This document shows positions 7,116 to 16,739 of a stretch of DNA of 64,000 nucleotides, one piece after another (positions within the stretch are counted from its first letter, which is position 1; each line of letters starts with the position of its first letter). The DNA is from Marinarcus sediminis (GTDB lineage: Bacteria > Campylobacterota > Campylobacteria > Campylobacterales > Arcobacteraceae), in the NCBI RefSeq assembly GCF_048571275.1, contig NZ_CP182357.1:2046001-2110000 (forward strand), written 5' to 3'. The translations under genes and the position numbers were made by a program. The notes beneath the pieces were generated by a model that had not been told where the DNA came from, ran no database searches, and was given only the letters and a program-made list of their open reading frames with translations.

Positions 7116-8366
7116 GTGTTAGAAATATTTATACTGGGTTATTGTGTCTATTTTGCAGTGAGTATGTATACTTCATTTATGCAAATCAGTTATGTGCAAA
7201 GAGCAAAACATTTAAAACCCATTATTTTAGATGCAGACAAATACAGAGTTGCAGGGGATTATGGCGTAGAAAAAGAGCGAATGGCGATGTTTTCTCAATT
7301 GGTTGATTTTGCCATTTTTTTTATCTGGATAGGGTTTGGATTGAATGTATTGGATTCCGTTTTAGTTATAGAAAATCATTGGCTCAAAGCGGTGCTGTTT
7401 GTAGATGTATTTATTATCATCAATTGGATTTTGGGATTGCCGTTTGAGTTGTATGGAACGTTTAAATTGGATAAAAAGTACGGTTTTTCAAATATGACTC
7501 CGGCTTTATTTATTAAAGATACGCTAAAAACAGGGGCTCTGTTTTTGATTTTTGGTTCTGCAGTTATTGCAGGAATTGCTTTGATTATTGAAAATCTTCC
7601 TACTTGGTGGATTTGGGGTTTTGTTTTTATTTTTGCCGTGATTATTGTAATTAATATGCTCTATCCTGTCATACGAGATAAAATGTTTGATAAATTTGAA
7701 CCACTTAAAGACAAAGAATTAGAGGCAAAAATCAACAATTTACTTACACAAGTAGGTTTTAAAAGCAGTGGAGTATTCAGCGTAGATGCCAGTAAAAGAG
7801 ACAATCGACTCAACGCCTATTTTGGGGGCTTAGGAAGCACAAAAAGGGTGGTATTGTTTGATACGTTGGTGGAAAAACTTTCACACAATGAATTGCTGGC
7901 TGTCTTAGGGCATGAATTGGGGCACTTTAAAAATGGCGATATTTTAAAAAATATTGGCATTATGGGGGTGGTTATGTTTGTTTTTTTTGCTATTTTTGGA
8001 AATTTGAACGATGAGTTGTTTTTAGGTTTGAAACTCAACAATGAACCTTATGCAATCATCGTGGTTTTTTTAATGTTTTCACCAATTTTATCCTTTTTCT
8101 TAATGCCGTTAATCTCAGGCATCAGCCGACACAATGAGTACGCAGCCGATGAGTTTGGTTCAAATTTGGCCACCAAAGAGGATTTGACAACGGCTTTATT
8201 GAAACTTGCCAATGAAAACAAGTCATTTCCCCTTTCACACCCTTTGTATATTTTCTTTCACTATTCTCATCCTCCTTTGGTTGAACGGCTTAAAGAGTTG
8301 GGATTTTGTGAAGATGAAACCACCAATGTTGAAGCTTTAAAAAGCGAATATGTGAAAGAGGATTAA
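7116..8366 (+). CDS. M48 family metalloprotease (Ste24-like)
   Basis: 416-residue multi-pass inner-membrane zinc protease of the CAAX-protease/Ste24 type. The zinc motif is His266-Glu-Leu-Gly-His270 (HELGHFKNGD), with the third ligand Glu341 in NEYAAD. Membrane segments occur at the N-terminus, near 65-85, 95-110, 145-195, and on both sides of the zinc helix (about 285 and 320). Length fits bacterial Ste24 homologues rather than the shorter HtpX. The start is GTG at 7116, with AAAGGA about 7 bases upstream at the end of the preceding gene. Bacterial members are thought to handle damaged or misfolded membrane proteins; no CAAX substrate is expected. Confidence 0.9.
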   Translation: MLEIFILGYCVYFAVSMYTSFMQISYVQRAKHLKPIILDADKYRVAGDYGVEKERMAMFSQLVDFAIFFIWIGFGLNVLDSVLVIENHWLKAVLFVDVFIIINWILGLPFELYGTFKLDKKYGFSNMTPALFIKDTLKTGALFLIFGSAVIAGIALIIENLPTWWIWGFVFIFAVIIVINMLYPVIRDKMFDKFEPLKDKELEAKINNLLTQVGFKSSGVFSVDASKRDNRLNAYFGGLGSTKRVVLFDTLVEKLSHNELLAVLGHELGHFKNGDILKNIGIMGVVMFVFFAIFGNLNDELFLGLKLNNEPYAIIVVFLMFSPILSFFLMPLISGISRHNEYAADEFGSNLATKEDLTTALLKLANENKSFPLSHPLYIFFHYSHPPLVERLKELGFCEDETTNVEALKSEYVKED

Positions 8367-8369
8367 CGC

Positions 8370-9557
8370 ATGATTGAGTCTTTGATATTTGGGGCAGGTT
8401 TGCTTGTGGGCAGTTTGATTATTTGGTTGGTATTAAAACAAAAACATGAGCTCATTCTTGACGCTTTAAAAAGTGAAAATAACCTAAAAATCATGGCACT
8501 CAATGATAAACTCATCAATGAACAAAAACACTTTAATGAAAAAAGTAAACTCATTGAAGAGTCAAAAGCTTCAATGCAAGCGGAGTTTGAAAATTTGGTC
8601 AATCGACTCTTCACTGAAAATTCTCAAAAATCCAATCAAAACCTTTCGCTTATTTTAAAACCTCTAAAAGAGCAACTTACCTCATTTACTTCACGCGTGA
8701 ATGAAGTCTATAATGATGAAACCAAACAAAGAAGCTCCCTTTTAACAGAAATTAAAAACCTCAAAGAGTTAAACAATCAAATCAGCCAAGATGCGATTAA
8801 CTTAACCAAAGCCTTAAAAGGGGAGAACAAAACCCAAGGGGATTGGGGTGAAATGATCTTAGAGAATATTTTGGAACAAAGTGGACTCAGAAGAGATAAA
8901 GAGTACAGCATTCAAAGTTCTTATGAGGATGAAAACAGTAAACGTGTCAGACCCGATGTGATTTTGCACTTGCCTCAAAATAAAGATATTATCATTGATT
9001 CAAAAGTCTCTTTAAATGCGTATATCAATTATGTGCAAAGTGAAGAGAAAACCGATCAAGAAATAGCAGCCAAAGAGTTGGTCAAATCTTTTACTGCACA
9101 CATTAAAGGCTTAAGTGCTAAACGATACGAACACATTAAAGAGTTGCGAAGTTTGGATTTTGTTTTAATGTTTGTACCCATTGAAGGAGCTTTTTTACTT
9201 GCTGCTTCTCAAAATGGAAACCTATTTAAAATGGCCTTTGATAATAACATTATGATTGTCTCTCCCTCTACGCTTTTTGTGACACTAAGAACCATTGAAA
9301 ATATTTGGAAGTTTGAGTACCAAAACGAAAATGCACAAATCATTGCTCAAAAAGCAGCCGGTTTATATGATAAGTTTGTACTGTTTTTGGAGAGTTTTGA
9401 AAAAGTAGGTAAAAGCATTGACACTGCAAAAGAGTCGTATGATACAGCATTTAATCGAATCAGTACGGGAAAAGGTAACATTGTTTCTCGCGTAGAAGAG
9501 TTTAGAGAAATGGGCGTTAAACCCAACAAACACATTGCTCAAAATATTTTGGAATAA
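8370..9557 (+). CDS. rmuC: DNA recombination protein RmuC
   Basis: 395 residues. One N-terminal membrane helix (FGAGLLVGSLIIWLVL) is followed by a coiled coil to about residue 150 and then the nuclease-like RmuC domain, with GDWGEMILENILEQSGLR, PDVILHLP and the IIIDSKVSLNAY stretch holding the conserved Asp and Lys of a PD-(D/E)xK-like fold. RmuC is known to limit DNA inversions at short repeats; its enzymatic activity is not settled. Three bases separate it from the M48 gene and two from the permease, so all are one transcript. Confidence 0.93.
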   Translation: MIESLIFGAGLLVGSLIIWLVLKQKHELILDALKSENNLKIMALNDKLINEQKHFNEKSKLIEESKASMQAEFENLVNRLFTENSQKSNQNLSLILKPLKEQLTSFTSRVNEVYNDETKQRSSLLTEIKNLKELNNQISQDAINLTKALKGENKTQGDWGEMILENILEQSGLRRDKEYSIQSSYEDENSKRVRPDVILHLPQNKDIIIDSKVSLNAYINYVQSEEKTDQEIAAKELVKSFTAHIKGLSAKRYEHIKELRSLDFVLMFVPIEGAFLLAASQNGNLFKMAFDNNIMIVSPSTLFVTLRTIENIWKFEYQNENAQIIAQKAAGLYDKFVLFLESFEKVGKSIDTAKESYDTAFNRISTGKGNIVSRVEEFREMGVKPNKHIAQNILE

Positions 9558-9559
9558 AG

Positions 9560-10717
9560 ATGGAACTCTTTTTAGACTTAGCGAACAACCTTTTAAAACT
9601 GCTTGATGCCATGAGTCTTTATGTCATGACAGGATTACTTATTGCGGGAGTTTTAAAGCAACTCATCCCCGATGACTTTGTCTCCTCTCATTTGGGAAAA
9701 GACTCAACCACTTCGGTGATTAAAGCCACACTTTTTGGCATACCCTTGCCGGTGTGTTCTTGCTCCGTTATTCCTTTGGCACAAGGGTTAAAAAAAGAGG
9801 GGGCAAGTAAAGGAGCCGTGCAGAGTTTTTTAATTTCAACCCCTATAACGGGAGTTGATTCTATCTTAGCTACCTTCTCTTTTTTTGGACTTATATTTAC
9901 GGTTTTTAGAGTCATCAGTTCTGTTATTGTAGCCATTGTTGTTGGTTTAATTCAAAATTTTGTTGAAAATAAAGAGCAAGAAAAAATCAAATTTGAAGAG
10001 GAAAATAAACCCAAACCTGCATTTTCTGCAGCAGATATTTATACCAGTGGTTTTAGCGTAGCTGCACCCAAAAAACAGGAGAGTTCAAGTTGTGGTTGTG
10101 CTGCATCAAGTTGTGCAACTCAAAAAAGCTTTTCAATTAAGAGTGTTTTTTCATACGCTTACGGAACGCTCTTTTCAGATATGGCAAAATCGTTGTTAAT
10201 TGGTTTAGTGTTAGGAGCAGCATTTACTACATTTATGCCACAAGAGTATGCAAAGTTATTGTTTGACAATCAAATCTTAACCTATTTTGTTATTTTAATT
10301 TTTGCTATGCCTTTATATACCTGTGCTACGGCATCCCTTCCTATTGCAGCGGCGTTAATGCTTCAAGGCATGAGTGCAGGGGCAGCGTTTATCTTTTTAA
10401 CAGCAGGTCCAGCAACCAGTGCTGTGACCATGAGTGTGGTGTATAAAATATTGGGACGAACATCGTTGATAATTTACAGTGTCACCATTGCAATCATGGC
10501 ACTGATTTTTGGCTTTGGTTTTGATCTGTTTTTGGGGAATATTCCAATTTTAAATATTTCACACGAACACGAATCGGTCTCTTTAATCTCTTCTATTGCA
10601 TCATTTTTGATGTTAGTTTTGATTGTCTATCATCTCTTCAAAGATAAGTTCAGTAAAAAAAACAACGCGTGTTGTAGTAACTCTTCTGAAGAATCAAGCT
10701 GTTGTTCTTCCAAATAA
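9560..10717 (+). CDS. SO_0444-type Cu/Zn efflux permease
   Basis: 385-residue inner-membrane permease of the DUF318/ArsP-like group. Two halves each have about four membrane helices; the first carries IPLPVCSCSVIPLAQGLKKE and the second the matching AMPLYTCATASLPIAAALM, an internal repeat. A cytoplasmic loop near residues 175-188 (SSSCGCAASSCATQ) and the C-terminus (NACCSN, SSCCSSK) are Cys-rich and probably bind metal. Homologues are annotated as Cu/Zn efflux transporters; the metal here is inferred from the Cys content. Last gene of its run, followed by a hairpin. Confidence 0.8.
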   Translation: MELFLDLANNLLKLLDAMSLYVMTGLLIAGVLKQLIPDDFVSSHLGKDSTTSVIKATLFGIPLPVCSCSVIPLAQGLKKEGASKGAVQSFLISTPITGVDSILATFSFFGLIFTVFRVISSVIVAIVVGLIQNFVENKEQEKIKFEEENKPKPAFSAADIYTSGFSVAAPKKQESSSCGCAASSCATQKSFSIKSVFSYAYGTLFSDMAKSLLIGLVLGAAFTTFMPQEYAKLLFDNQILTYFVILIFAMPLYTCATASLPIAAALMLQGMSAGAAFIFLTAGPATSAVTMSVVYKILGRTSLIIYSVTIAIMALIFGFGFDLFLGNIPILNISHEHESVSLISSIASFLMLVLIVYHLFKDKFSKKNNACCSNSSEESSCCSSK

Positions 10718-10742
10718 AAGCACAGTGATTCTTTTATTTTGG
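10710..10742. terminator. Bidirectional hairpin between permease and moeA
   Basis: CCAAATAAAAG pairs with CTTTTATTTTGG around a 10-base loop, with one bulged base. It lies between convergent genes and carries T-runs on both strands. Confidence 0.6.
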
Positions 10743-10745
10743 AGA

Positions 10746-11963
10746 TTATAAGTTTTTTAATAAAAGGATATCGACACAATCTCCAGCTTTCAAGTCACTC
10801 GAGTTTTCATCTTGAACAAGCAACGCAGGAGTTTCGAGTAGATTCGTTAAAATGGCACTGGTACCTTGCTTTTTGCCTTTAAAATCAATTTGATATTCAC
10901 CCTTTTTATAATTTACGTTGCAAGCTGTGAATAGAGTTTTATTCCCATTAAAAGGCAAATCTTCAAGAATTTTTGCTTTTACAAACGGAAGCTCTTCATT
11001 GGCATTTCTGTATTTGTAGATAATTTCTAATAGATATAAAATCGCACAAACGGTAGATGAATAAGCAAACCCAGGAAGTGCGATAATAAATTTTTCCTCT
11101 TTTCTTGCTACAAGAACATGCATACCTGGTTTCATTCTTACCCCATGAAACAGCACTTTGGCTTTGAGTTCTTTTTTAACGACATCTTGCACGAAATCAT
11201 AATCTCCCATGCTCACTCCACCCGTGGTTACAACTATATCGGCTTTTTTTAATGCGTCATTAATGAGTTTGGTGATGCTTTCCATGTCATCTTTTACGAC
11301 ACCCATTTGAATCGTATTTGCTCCATTCTTTTTAGCCAATGCTTCTATGGTTAGGTGGTTTGAACTTCGTATTTGTGCCTCATTTATTTGAGCTTCTCCC
11401 AAATCTAAAATTTCACTTCCTGTACTGGCAATGGCAACGGTAGGATTGATGTAAACACTCACTTGTGATATATTTAATGATGCCAATACGCCTATTTGGG
11501 CAAAACCGATTTTGGTACCTTTTTTGATTAACACTTCATTTTCTCGATAGTTTTCACCAATCTCTCTTCGTGAAAATCCTTTTTTGACAGCTTTATTGAT
11601 GGTAATCATATCATCATGTACAGTAACATTCTCAATGGGAATAAGTGTATCGCTGCCTTTTGGCATAAGCGAGCCTGTAAAAGTTTTGATACAAGTTCCT
11701 TTGGTTACGATTGATTTTACAACACTTCCTGCAGGGTTTTTATCAATTATTTTTAACTCTTTGAGTTCTTGATCTTTAAAAATTATGGCATAACCATCCA
11801 TAGCAGAGGTAGGATATTCAGGTGAGTTATGGTCTGCAATAATATCTTGTGCGAGTATTTGGTCAAGAGCATCGCTGATGAACAGCTTTTGTGTGGGCAG
11901 ATTTTCTAACACAATATCTTTAATTATTTTAATTGAATCTTGAAAACTGATAAAATTTCTCAT
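10746..11963 (-). CDS. moeA: Molybdopterin molybdenumtransferase MoeA
   Basis: 405-residue cytoplasmic enzyme that inserts molybdate into adenylylated molybdopterin, the last step of molybdenum cofactor synthesis. It shows the family order: N-terminal SAMDGYAI, then ENVTVHDD and IGENYRENEVLIKKG, then the MogA-like domain with TGSEI, VTTGGVSMGDYD and the MKPGMHV segment, and a C-terminal beta-barrel. Length is normal (about 400). ATG at 11963 has GAGGAG about 8 bases upstream. It stands alone between a convergent permease and the divergent putA, with about 170 bases to share promoters. Confidence 0.95.
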   Translation of the reverse strand: MRNFISFQDSIKIIKDIVLENLPTQKLFISDALDQILAQDIIADHNSPEYPTSAMDGYAIIFKDQELKELKIIDKNPAGSVVKSIVTKGTCIKTFTGSLMPKGSDTLIPIENVTVHDDMITINKAVKKGFSRREIGENYRENEVLIKKGTKIGFAQIGVLASLNISQVSVYINPTVAIASTGSEILDLGEAQINEAQIRSSNHLTIEALAKKNGANTIQMGVVKDDMESITKLINDALKKADIVVTTGGVSMGDYDFVQDVVKKELKAKVLFHGVRMKPGMHVLVARKEEKFIIALPGFAYSSTVCAILYLLEIIYKYRNANEELPFVKAKILEDLPFNGNKTLFTACNVNYKKGEYQIDFKGKKQGTSAILTNLLETPALLVQDENSSDLKAGDCVDILLLKNL

Positions 11964-12130
11964 GAATTGAACTCCTCTTTTGTAGTGTTATATTATCAAA
12001 TATTATTTAATCTATTCTTTACTTGAAGCAGTAGTCAAAAAAATCTCTCTATTTTAGTTTTTTTTGTTCTAAAACTATTTTGTTGCTACTTATGTGTTGT
12101 ATAGTTTTTAAATCATATAAAGGTTTTAAA

Positions 12131-15100
12131 ATGAAATCAGATGAACATTTAATAACCAATGCAATTAATTTAGCCCGTTCGTGGCAAAACTACGCCAATA
12201 AGTTACATATTGATTTTGATAAAGAGTTTCATCTTAAAATGAAAAGTATCATGAGTCACCCAAAAGACAAAGTTTTTCTCATTGCTTTGTTGGATCAAGC
12301 TTTTAGAAGCTCAAACAATAAGCGTATTGCCAATCAAATTGATTATTTACTCAATAAGTATGGCTTGGCACACTTCTTTTCTAATACCCAAAAAGCACTG
12401 CTTTGGATATTTCAGCACTCAACTAAAAATATTCCTGATGTATCTGTTCCTATTTTTATCAATATTTTACAAGATGAAACCAAACATCTTTTAATCAATG
12501 CCGAACTTCTCGATGATTTTTTAGAAAAGAAAGCGCATCAAGACATTACAACCAATATTAATTTCATTGGTGAGTCTGTTTTGGGAGAAAAAGAGGCGAC
12601 AAAAAGAGTTGAAGAGTACATTCAAGCTTTGGGAAACCCAAATATAGAATATATTTCTATTAAAATATCTACCATTGATTCTCAAATCAATCCTTTAGAT
12701 TTTGAAAACTGCGTTGAACGTTTGGTGCATAAAGTGGCTCTGATTTTCAGACAAGCAAAGAAAAATTGTTTTTTAAATTCTTTTAATGAATGGGAGATGA
12801 AGTTTGTCAATTTTGACATGGAAGAGTATAAAGATTTGCGTATAACGGTTGAAGTACTCAAAAGAGTTTTGAATAAAGAGGAGTTTAAAGATTTCAGAGC
12901 AGGTGTGGTTTTACAAGCCTATCTCCCTGAGAGTTATGACGTATTAAAAGAGCTGACTTTGTGGGCAAAAGAGCGTTTAAGACAAGGAGGTGTTCCTTTA
13001 AAAGTGCGTTTGGTAAAAGGTGCAAATATGGAGATGGAATTGACCACTTCGGCTTTAAAAAATTGGCCAACACCCACATTTGAAAAGAAGAGCCAAACGG
13101 ATGCTCACTACAAAAAGATGCTTTTATATGCTCTTGAAAAACAGAACATGGAAGCCGTTCATATTGGCATTGCTTCGCATAATATATTTGAACTCGCTTT
13201 TGCATATGAGTTAGCAAAAAGCAAGGGTGTACTTGATAATATTAGTTTTGAAATGCTTGAAGGAATGTCTGAATCAACACGTGTTGCCATCAAAACATTG
13301 ACCAAAGATATTATTGTTTATGCTCCCGTGGTTTCAACGAAAAACTTTACGAGTGCGATTGCGTATTTGGTCAGACGTTTGGATGAAAACAGTTCCAATG
13401 ACAATTTCATTAAGTACTCTTTTGGGCTTGAAGTTGATTCTTGTGAATGGAACAGACAAAAAGAGTTTTTTATTCACTCACTGCAAGATATAGAAGGCAT
13501 TTCAAATAAGCCTAAAAGAGTACAAAACCGATTGAATGAAAATTTCGACCACTTTGTTTCAAGTTCATACGATTTGAAAACGTTTCATAATGAACCCGAT
13601 ACAGATTTTATTTTACCCAATAATCAAATTTGGGCAAACAACATTGTTAAAAAGTACAAAAAAGAGGCAAACAATGATGTAAATACCATTGGAGTTGTCA
13701 TTGCAAACGGTGAATTTATTGAAAAAAGATCGCTAAAAGTGGTGTATGATAAATCACAATTTCCCAAACACATTATTGTGGGAAAATATGCACAAGCCAA
13801 TGAGTCAGATATTTTAACGGCTTTAGAGGTGGCAAAAAATGATTCAGATGATTACTCAAAATTGAGTTTTGATGCCATACATAAACTTTTTAAAGAGGTT
13901 GCCATAAATTTTAGAAAAAGGCGAGCAGATTTGATTGGCTTAAGTGCCAGTGAAGTGGGAAAAACATTTAGCCAAACCGATACAGAAGTCAGTGAAGCCA
14001 TTGATTTTGTTGAGTTTTATCCGTATGCCATAAAAAAGTTTGAAACGTTAGGAAATATTGAATTGAAAGAGAAAGGGGTGGGAGTAATTATTGCTCCTTG
14101 GAATTTTCCTATTGCCATCCTTACGGGTTCAATTGCGGCAGCCTTATCGTGTAAAAACAGAGTTATTGTTAAACCTTCAAGTGCCTCAACACTGTGTGCG
14201 TATGCCGTGTGTCAATGTTTTTGGGAGGCAGGAATTTCTAAAAATACTTTGCAATTTTTGCCGTGCAGTGGTGCCTTTGCCAACGAATATTTAATTCTCA
14301 ATAAAGCTATTGATTTTGTTATTTTAACGGGTTCAGAGACTACAGCATATGAAATCTTAAAAACCAATCCTTCTCTTTTTTTAACGGCAGAAACGGGTGG
14401 GAAAAATGCAACGATAGTTACTTCCTTGTGTGATGCTGATCAAGCCATTAAAAATGTGTGTGAGAGTGCTTTTTTAAACTCTGGGCAAAAATGCAGTGCA
14501 ACCTCTTTACTTGTATTGGAAGAGGAACTTTTTTATAACGATGCATTTAAAGATAAACTCATTGATTGTGCCAGCAGTTATAATGTGGGCTCAGTTTGGG
14601 ATTTTGGAAACCATATGGGACCTTTAACCAATCAAATTGGTGGTAACTTAAAAAAAGCATTAAACATTTTAGAAGAGGATGAACAGTGGGCACTTAAACC
14701 CAAAATTGAACCTTCCAATGAGTATATGCTTTATCCTTGCATTAAGTGGAGTGTTAAAGCAGACTCTTTTAGCTTTCAAAATGAACTTTTTGGTCCACTT
14801 TTAAGTGTTGTATGTGCAAAAAATATTAAAGAAGCTGTTGATTTTGTCAATTCCACGGGTTATGGACTCACTGCTGGTTTAGAGTCCTTAGATGACAGAG
14901 AGATAGAGTATTTTAAAAAAAGCATTAAAGCGGGCAATGTTTATATTAACAGAACCACAACGGGTGCGATTGTTTTAAGACAACCTTTTGGAGGTCTTGG
15001 GAAATCTGCTGTGGGAGCGAATAGAAAAGTGGGAACATTTAATTATGTGACACAATTTTTAACTGTGAATGAGAAGGCTTTTCCGACTATGGTTAAAGAG

Positions 15101-15715
15101 TTTTCCAATCCATTGTTTGATTTTATAAATGAACTTAAAAAAGAGCACAACACTGCTTCTGAGGAGTGTGAAAAACTTGAATGGGCTTTAAACAGTTATT
15201 TACAAAACTATCAAGAGGAGTTTTCGCAAGAGGTGGACTCTTTTAATTTAAGAGGAGAAGCAAATATTTTTAGATATATTCCATTAAATAGCGTGGTGAT
15301 TCGTATCACAAATGAGGATAAACTTTTTGAGATATTTAGCCGTGTTTTTGCATGTAAAATTGCTCATGTTGATTTTACCTTAAGCTCTTTTTGTAATTTT
15401 GAAATTGAAATGTTGATAGAAAAATATCAATCTCTACTGTTGGGTAAAAATGACCGTTTTGTTTTGCAAAACGATGAACTTTTTGGAGAAACAATAGGGA
15501 ATTTTGATAGAATAATATACAGTAATATTACAAGAGTGCCCGAAGAGATTTTTAAATTGTCCGTTGAGCACAATGTCTTTATTATCCGAAACAAACCATT
15601 TATGGAAGGAAGAATCGAATTGCTGAATTATTTTACCGAACAATCCATTTCCCATTCGTATCATCGATATGGAAATATATCTGCTTGGAGTTTGAAAAAG
15701 CCTTATGGTAGTTGA
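12131..15715 (+). CDS. putA: Bifunctional proline dehydrogenase / glutamate-semialdehyde dehydrogenase PutA
   Basis: 1194 residues oxidising proline to glutamate in two steps. The first half is the FAD-dependent proline dehydrogenase barrel (VRLVKGANMEMEL, VHIGIASHN, FEMLEGMSE, and a C-terminal RRLDEN). The second is the NAD-dependent P5C dehydrogenase: APWNFPIAILTG, VKPSS, FVILTGSETTA, catalytic Glu754 in LTAETGGK and nucleophile Cys788 in SGQKCSAT, then FGGLGKSAVGA. I use ATG at 12131 because AAAGG lies 8 bases upstream; the frame opens earlier at 12080 without a binding site. No ribbon-helix-helix repressor domain is seen at the N-terminus. The last ~180 residues are an extra tail. It overlaps the next gene by 11 bases. 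Confidence 0.95.
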   Translation: MKSDEHLITNAINLARSWQNYANKLHIDFDKEFHLKMKSIMSHPKDKVFLIALLDQAFRSSNNKRIANQIDYLLNKYGLAHFFSNTQKALLWIFQHSTKNIPDVSVPIFINILQDETKHLLINAELLDDFLEKKAHQDITTNINFIGESVLGEKEATKRVEEYIQALGNPNIEYISIKISTIDSQINPLDFENCVERLVHKVALIFRQAKKNCFLNSFNEWEMKFVNFDMEEYKDLRITVEVLKRVLNKEEFKDFRAGVVLQAYLPESYDVLKELTLWAKERLRQGGVPLKVRLVKGANMEMELTTSALKNWPTPTFEKKSQTDAHYKKMLLYALEKQNMEAVHIGIASHNIFELAFAYELAKSKGVLDNISFEMLEGMSESTRVAIKTLTKDIIVYAPVVSTKNFTSAIAYLVRRLDENSSNDNFIKYSFGLEVDSCEWNRQKEFFIHSLQDIEGISNKPKRVQNRLNENFDHFVSSSYDLKTFHNEPDTDFILPNNQIWANNIVKKYKKEANNDVNTIGVVIANGEFIEKRSLKVVYDKSQFPKHIIVGKYAQANESDILTALEVAKNDSDDYSKLSFDAIHKLFKEVAINFRKRRADLIGLSASEVGKTFSQTDTEVSEAIDFVEFYPYAIKKFETLGNIELKEKGVGVIIAPWNFPIAILTGSIAAALSCKNRVIVKPSSASTLCAYAVCQCFWEAGISKNTLQFLPCSGAFANEYLILNKAIDFVILTGSETTAYEILKTNPSLFLTAETGGKNATIVTSLCDADQAIKNVCESAFLNSGQKCSATSLLVLEEELFYNDAFKDKLIDCASSYNVGSVWDFGNHMGPLTNQIGGNLKKALNILEEDEQWALKPKIEPSNEYMLYPCIKWSVKADSFSFQNELFGPLLSVVCAKNIKEAVDFVNSTGYGLTAGLESLDDREIEYFKKSIKAGNVYINRTTTGAIVLRQPFGGLGKSAVGANRKVGTFNYVTQFLTVNEKAFPTMVKEFSNPLFDFINELKKEHNTASEECEKLEWALNSYLQNYQEEFSQEVDSFNLRGEANIFRYIPLNSVVIRITNEDKLFEIFSRVFACKIAHVDFTLSSFCNFEIEMLIEKYQSLLLGKNDRFVLQNDELFGETIGNFDRIIYSNITRVPEEIFKLSVEHNVFIIRNKPFMEGRIELLNYFTEQSISHSYHRYGNISAWSLKKPYGS

Positions 15716-16667
15716 TATAGATGTTAAAATTGATGGATTAAGTGAAGTTGAATCCATACTTATTTTAGACAATATAAAAAAACTTTTTGGTTTGTATTCT
15801 AACCTTGATTTACGAAGGTTAATTAAAATCATCGTAACACCCAATTTAAATGAAGAGATTGCAACACTCACAAAAAGCAAAGAGAGTAGTACAAATAATA
15901 GTGTCTATTTAACAAAAAACGACTCTTTTGCCAAAGTGGTGATTTTGCCTCATGATAACAATTTTGATATGGTTTTAGTGATGCGTTCTGATTTTATTGA
16001 GTGTTTGAATCATAAAAGTAAAAAAACATGTTTAATGACTTACGAAGATGCTGCACATGTGTTTCATCATGAATTGGTTCATGTTCATGATAACAATAAA
16101 AGAATAGATCTGTTTCCTGAAGATATTAAAGAACATCATTACGAAGGGGTGAAACAAATTACGTATCCTTTGGTACAACTTTGTTGGGGTGAATATATTG
16201 CCAATTATATCTCTTCAGAGAGTGCGGCTCGTTCACTTTTCCCAACTGTTTTAGCGCAATCTTTGGTCAAAAATATCAAAGAGGTTCGTTTTAATATGCA
16301 AAATGAGATATTGGCGTATCGAACCAATCAAGATAGGGATAAACTTTTTGCTTCATTTAAACTGCAAATACAAATGTTGTTAAAAAATGCGGCGTATTTG
16401 TTGGGTTATATGCATGGTATGAATAAAACTCTCGAAGAGATTTGTGACCAAAGTGCGTATGATTTAGAACTTTCATACTTTAACACTACATGGGAAGCTA
16501 TGTCTAAAGAGTTACTTAATATGCGACATCTGTATCCTGATGCGTGGAGCAGTTTGGCGATTTATAACCCTTTGGCGAATTTGTTTGAACAATTTTCACT
16601 GTATCTTGGTGTTAAATTATTTGAAAATGAAAACAGAGAGCTCTGTTTTGATGTTCCTGCGCAATGA
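15705..16667 (+). CDS. Unknown protein with HExxH motif, co-translated with PutA
   Basis: 320 residues with no signal peptide or membrane helix. A zincin-type motif is visible: His122-Glu-Leu-Val-His126 in FHHELVHVHDN. A helix about 37 residues later carries WGEYIANYIS, whose Glu163 could be the third ligand of a gluzincin. The rest is helical and I do not recognise a family. The start overlaps the end of putA by 11 bases, so translation is probably coupled; whether it has any link to proline use is unknown. ATG at 15705. Confidence 0.7.
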   Translation: MVVDIDVKIDGLSEVESILILDNIKKLFGLYSNLDLRRLIKIIVTPNLNEEIATLTKSKESSTNNSVYLTKNDSFAKVVILPHDNNFDMVLVMRSDFIECLNHKSKKTCLMTYEDAAHVFHHELVHVHDNNKRIDLFPEDIKEHHYEGVKQITYPLVQLCWGEYIANYISSESAARSLFPTVLAQSLVKNIKEVRFNMQNEILAYRTNQDRDKLFASFKLQIQMLLKNAAYLLGYMHGMNKTLEEICDQSAYDLELSYFNTTWEAMSKELLNMRHLYPDAWSSLAIYNPLANLFEQFSLYLGVKLFENENRELCFDVPAQ

Positions 16668-16702
16668 AACTTTTTTGGATTTTGAATTCAGAGAACTTTT
16701 TG

Positions 16703-16739
16703 ATATAATCGCAAAAAAAATTTAGGATAAAAGAGATTG
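16703..16739 (+). promoter_or_regulatory. Promoter and ribosome binding site of ttcA
   Basis: TGATATAAT (TATAAT at 16704-16709) is an extended -10, followed by AGGA (16723-16726) 10 bases before the TTG start at 16737. It decides the TTG as start. Confidence 0.65.

Noticed and set aside
12080..12130. 17-residue N-terminal extension of PutA
   Set aside because: No ribosome binding site before 12080, while AAAGG sits properly before the ATG at 12131, and the extension is unlike the family.
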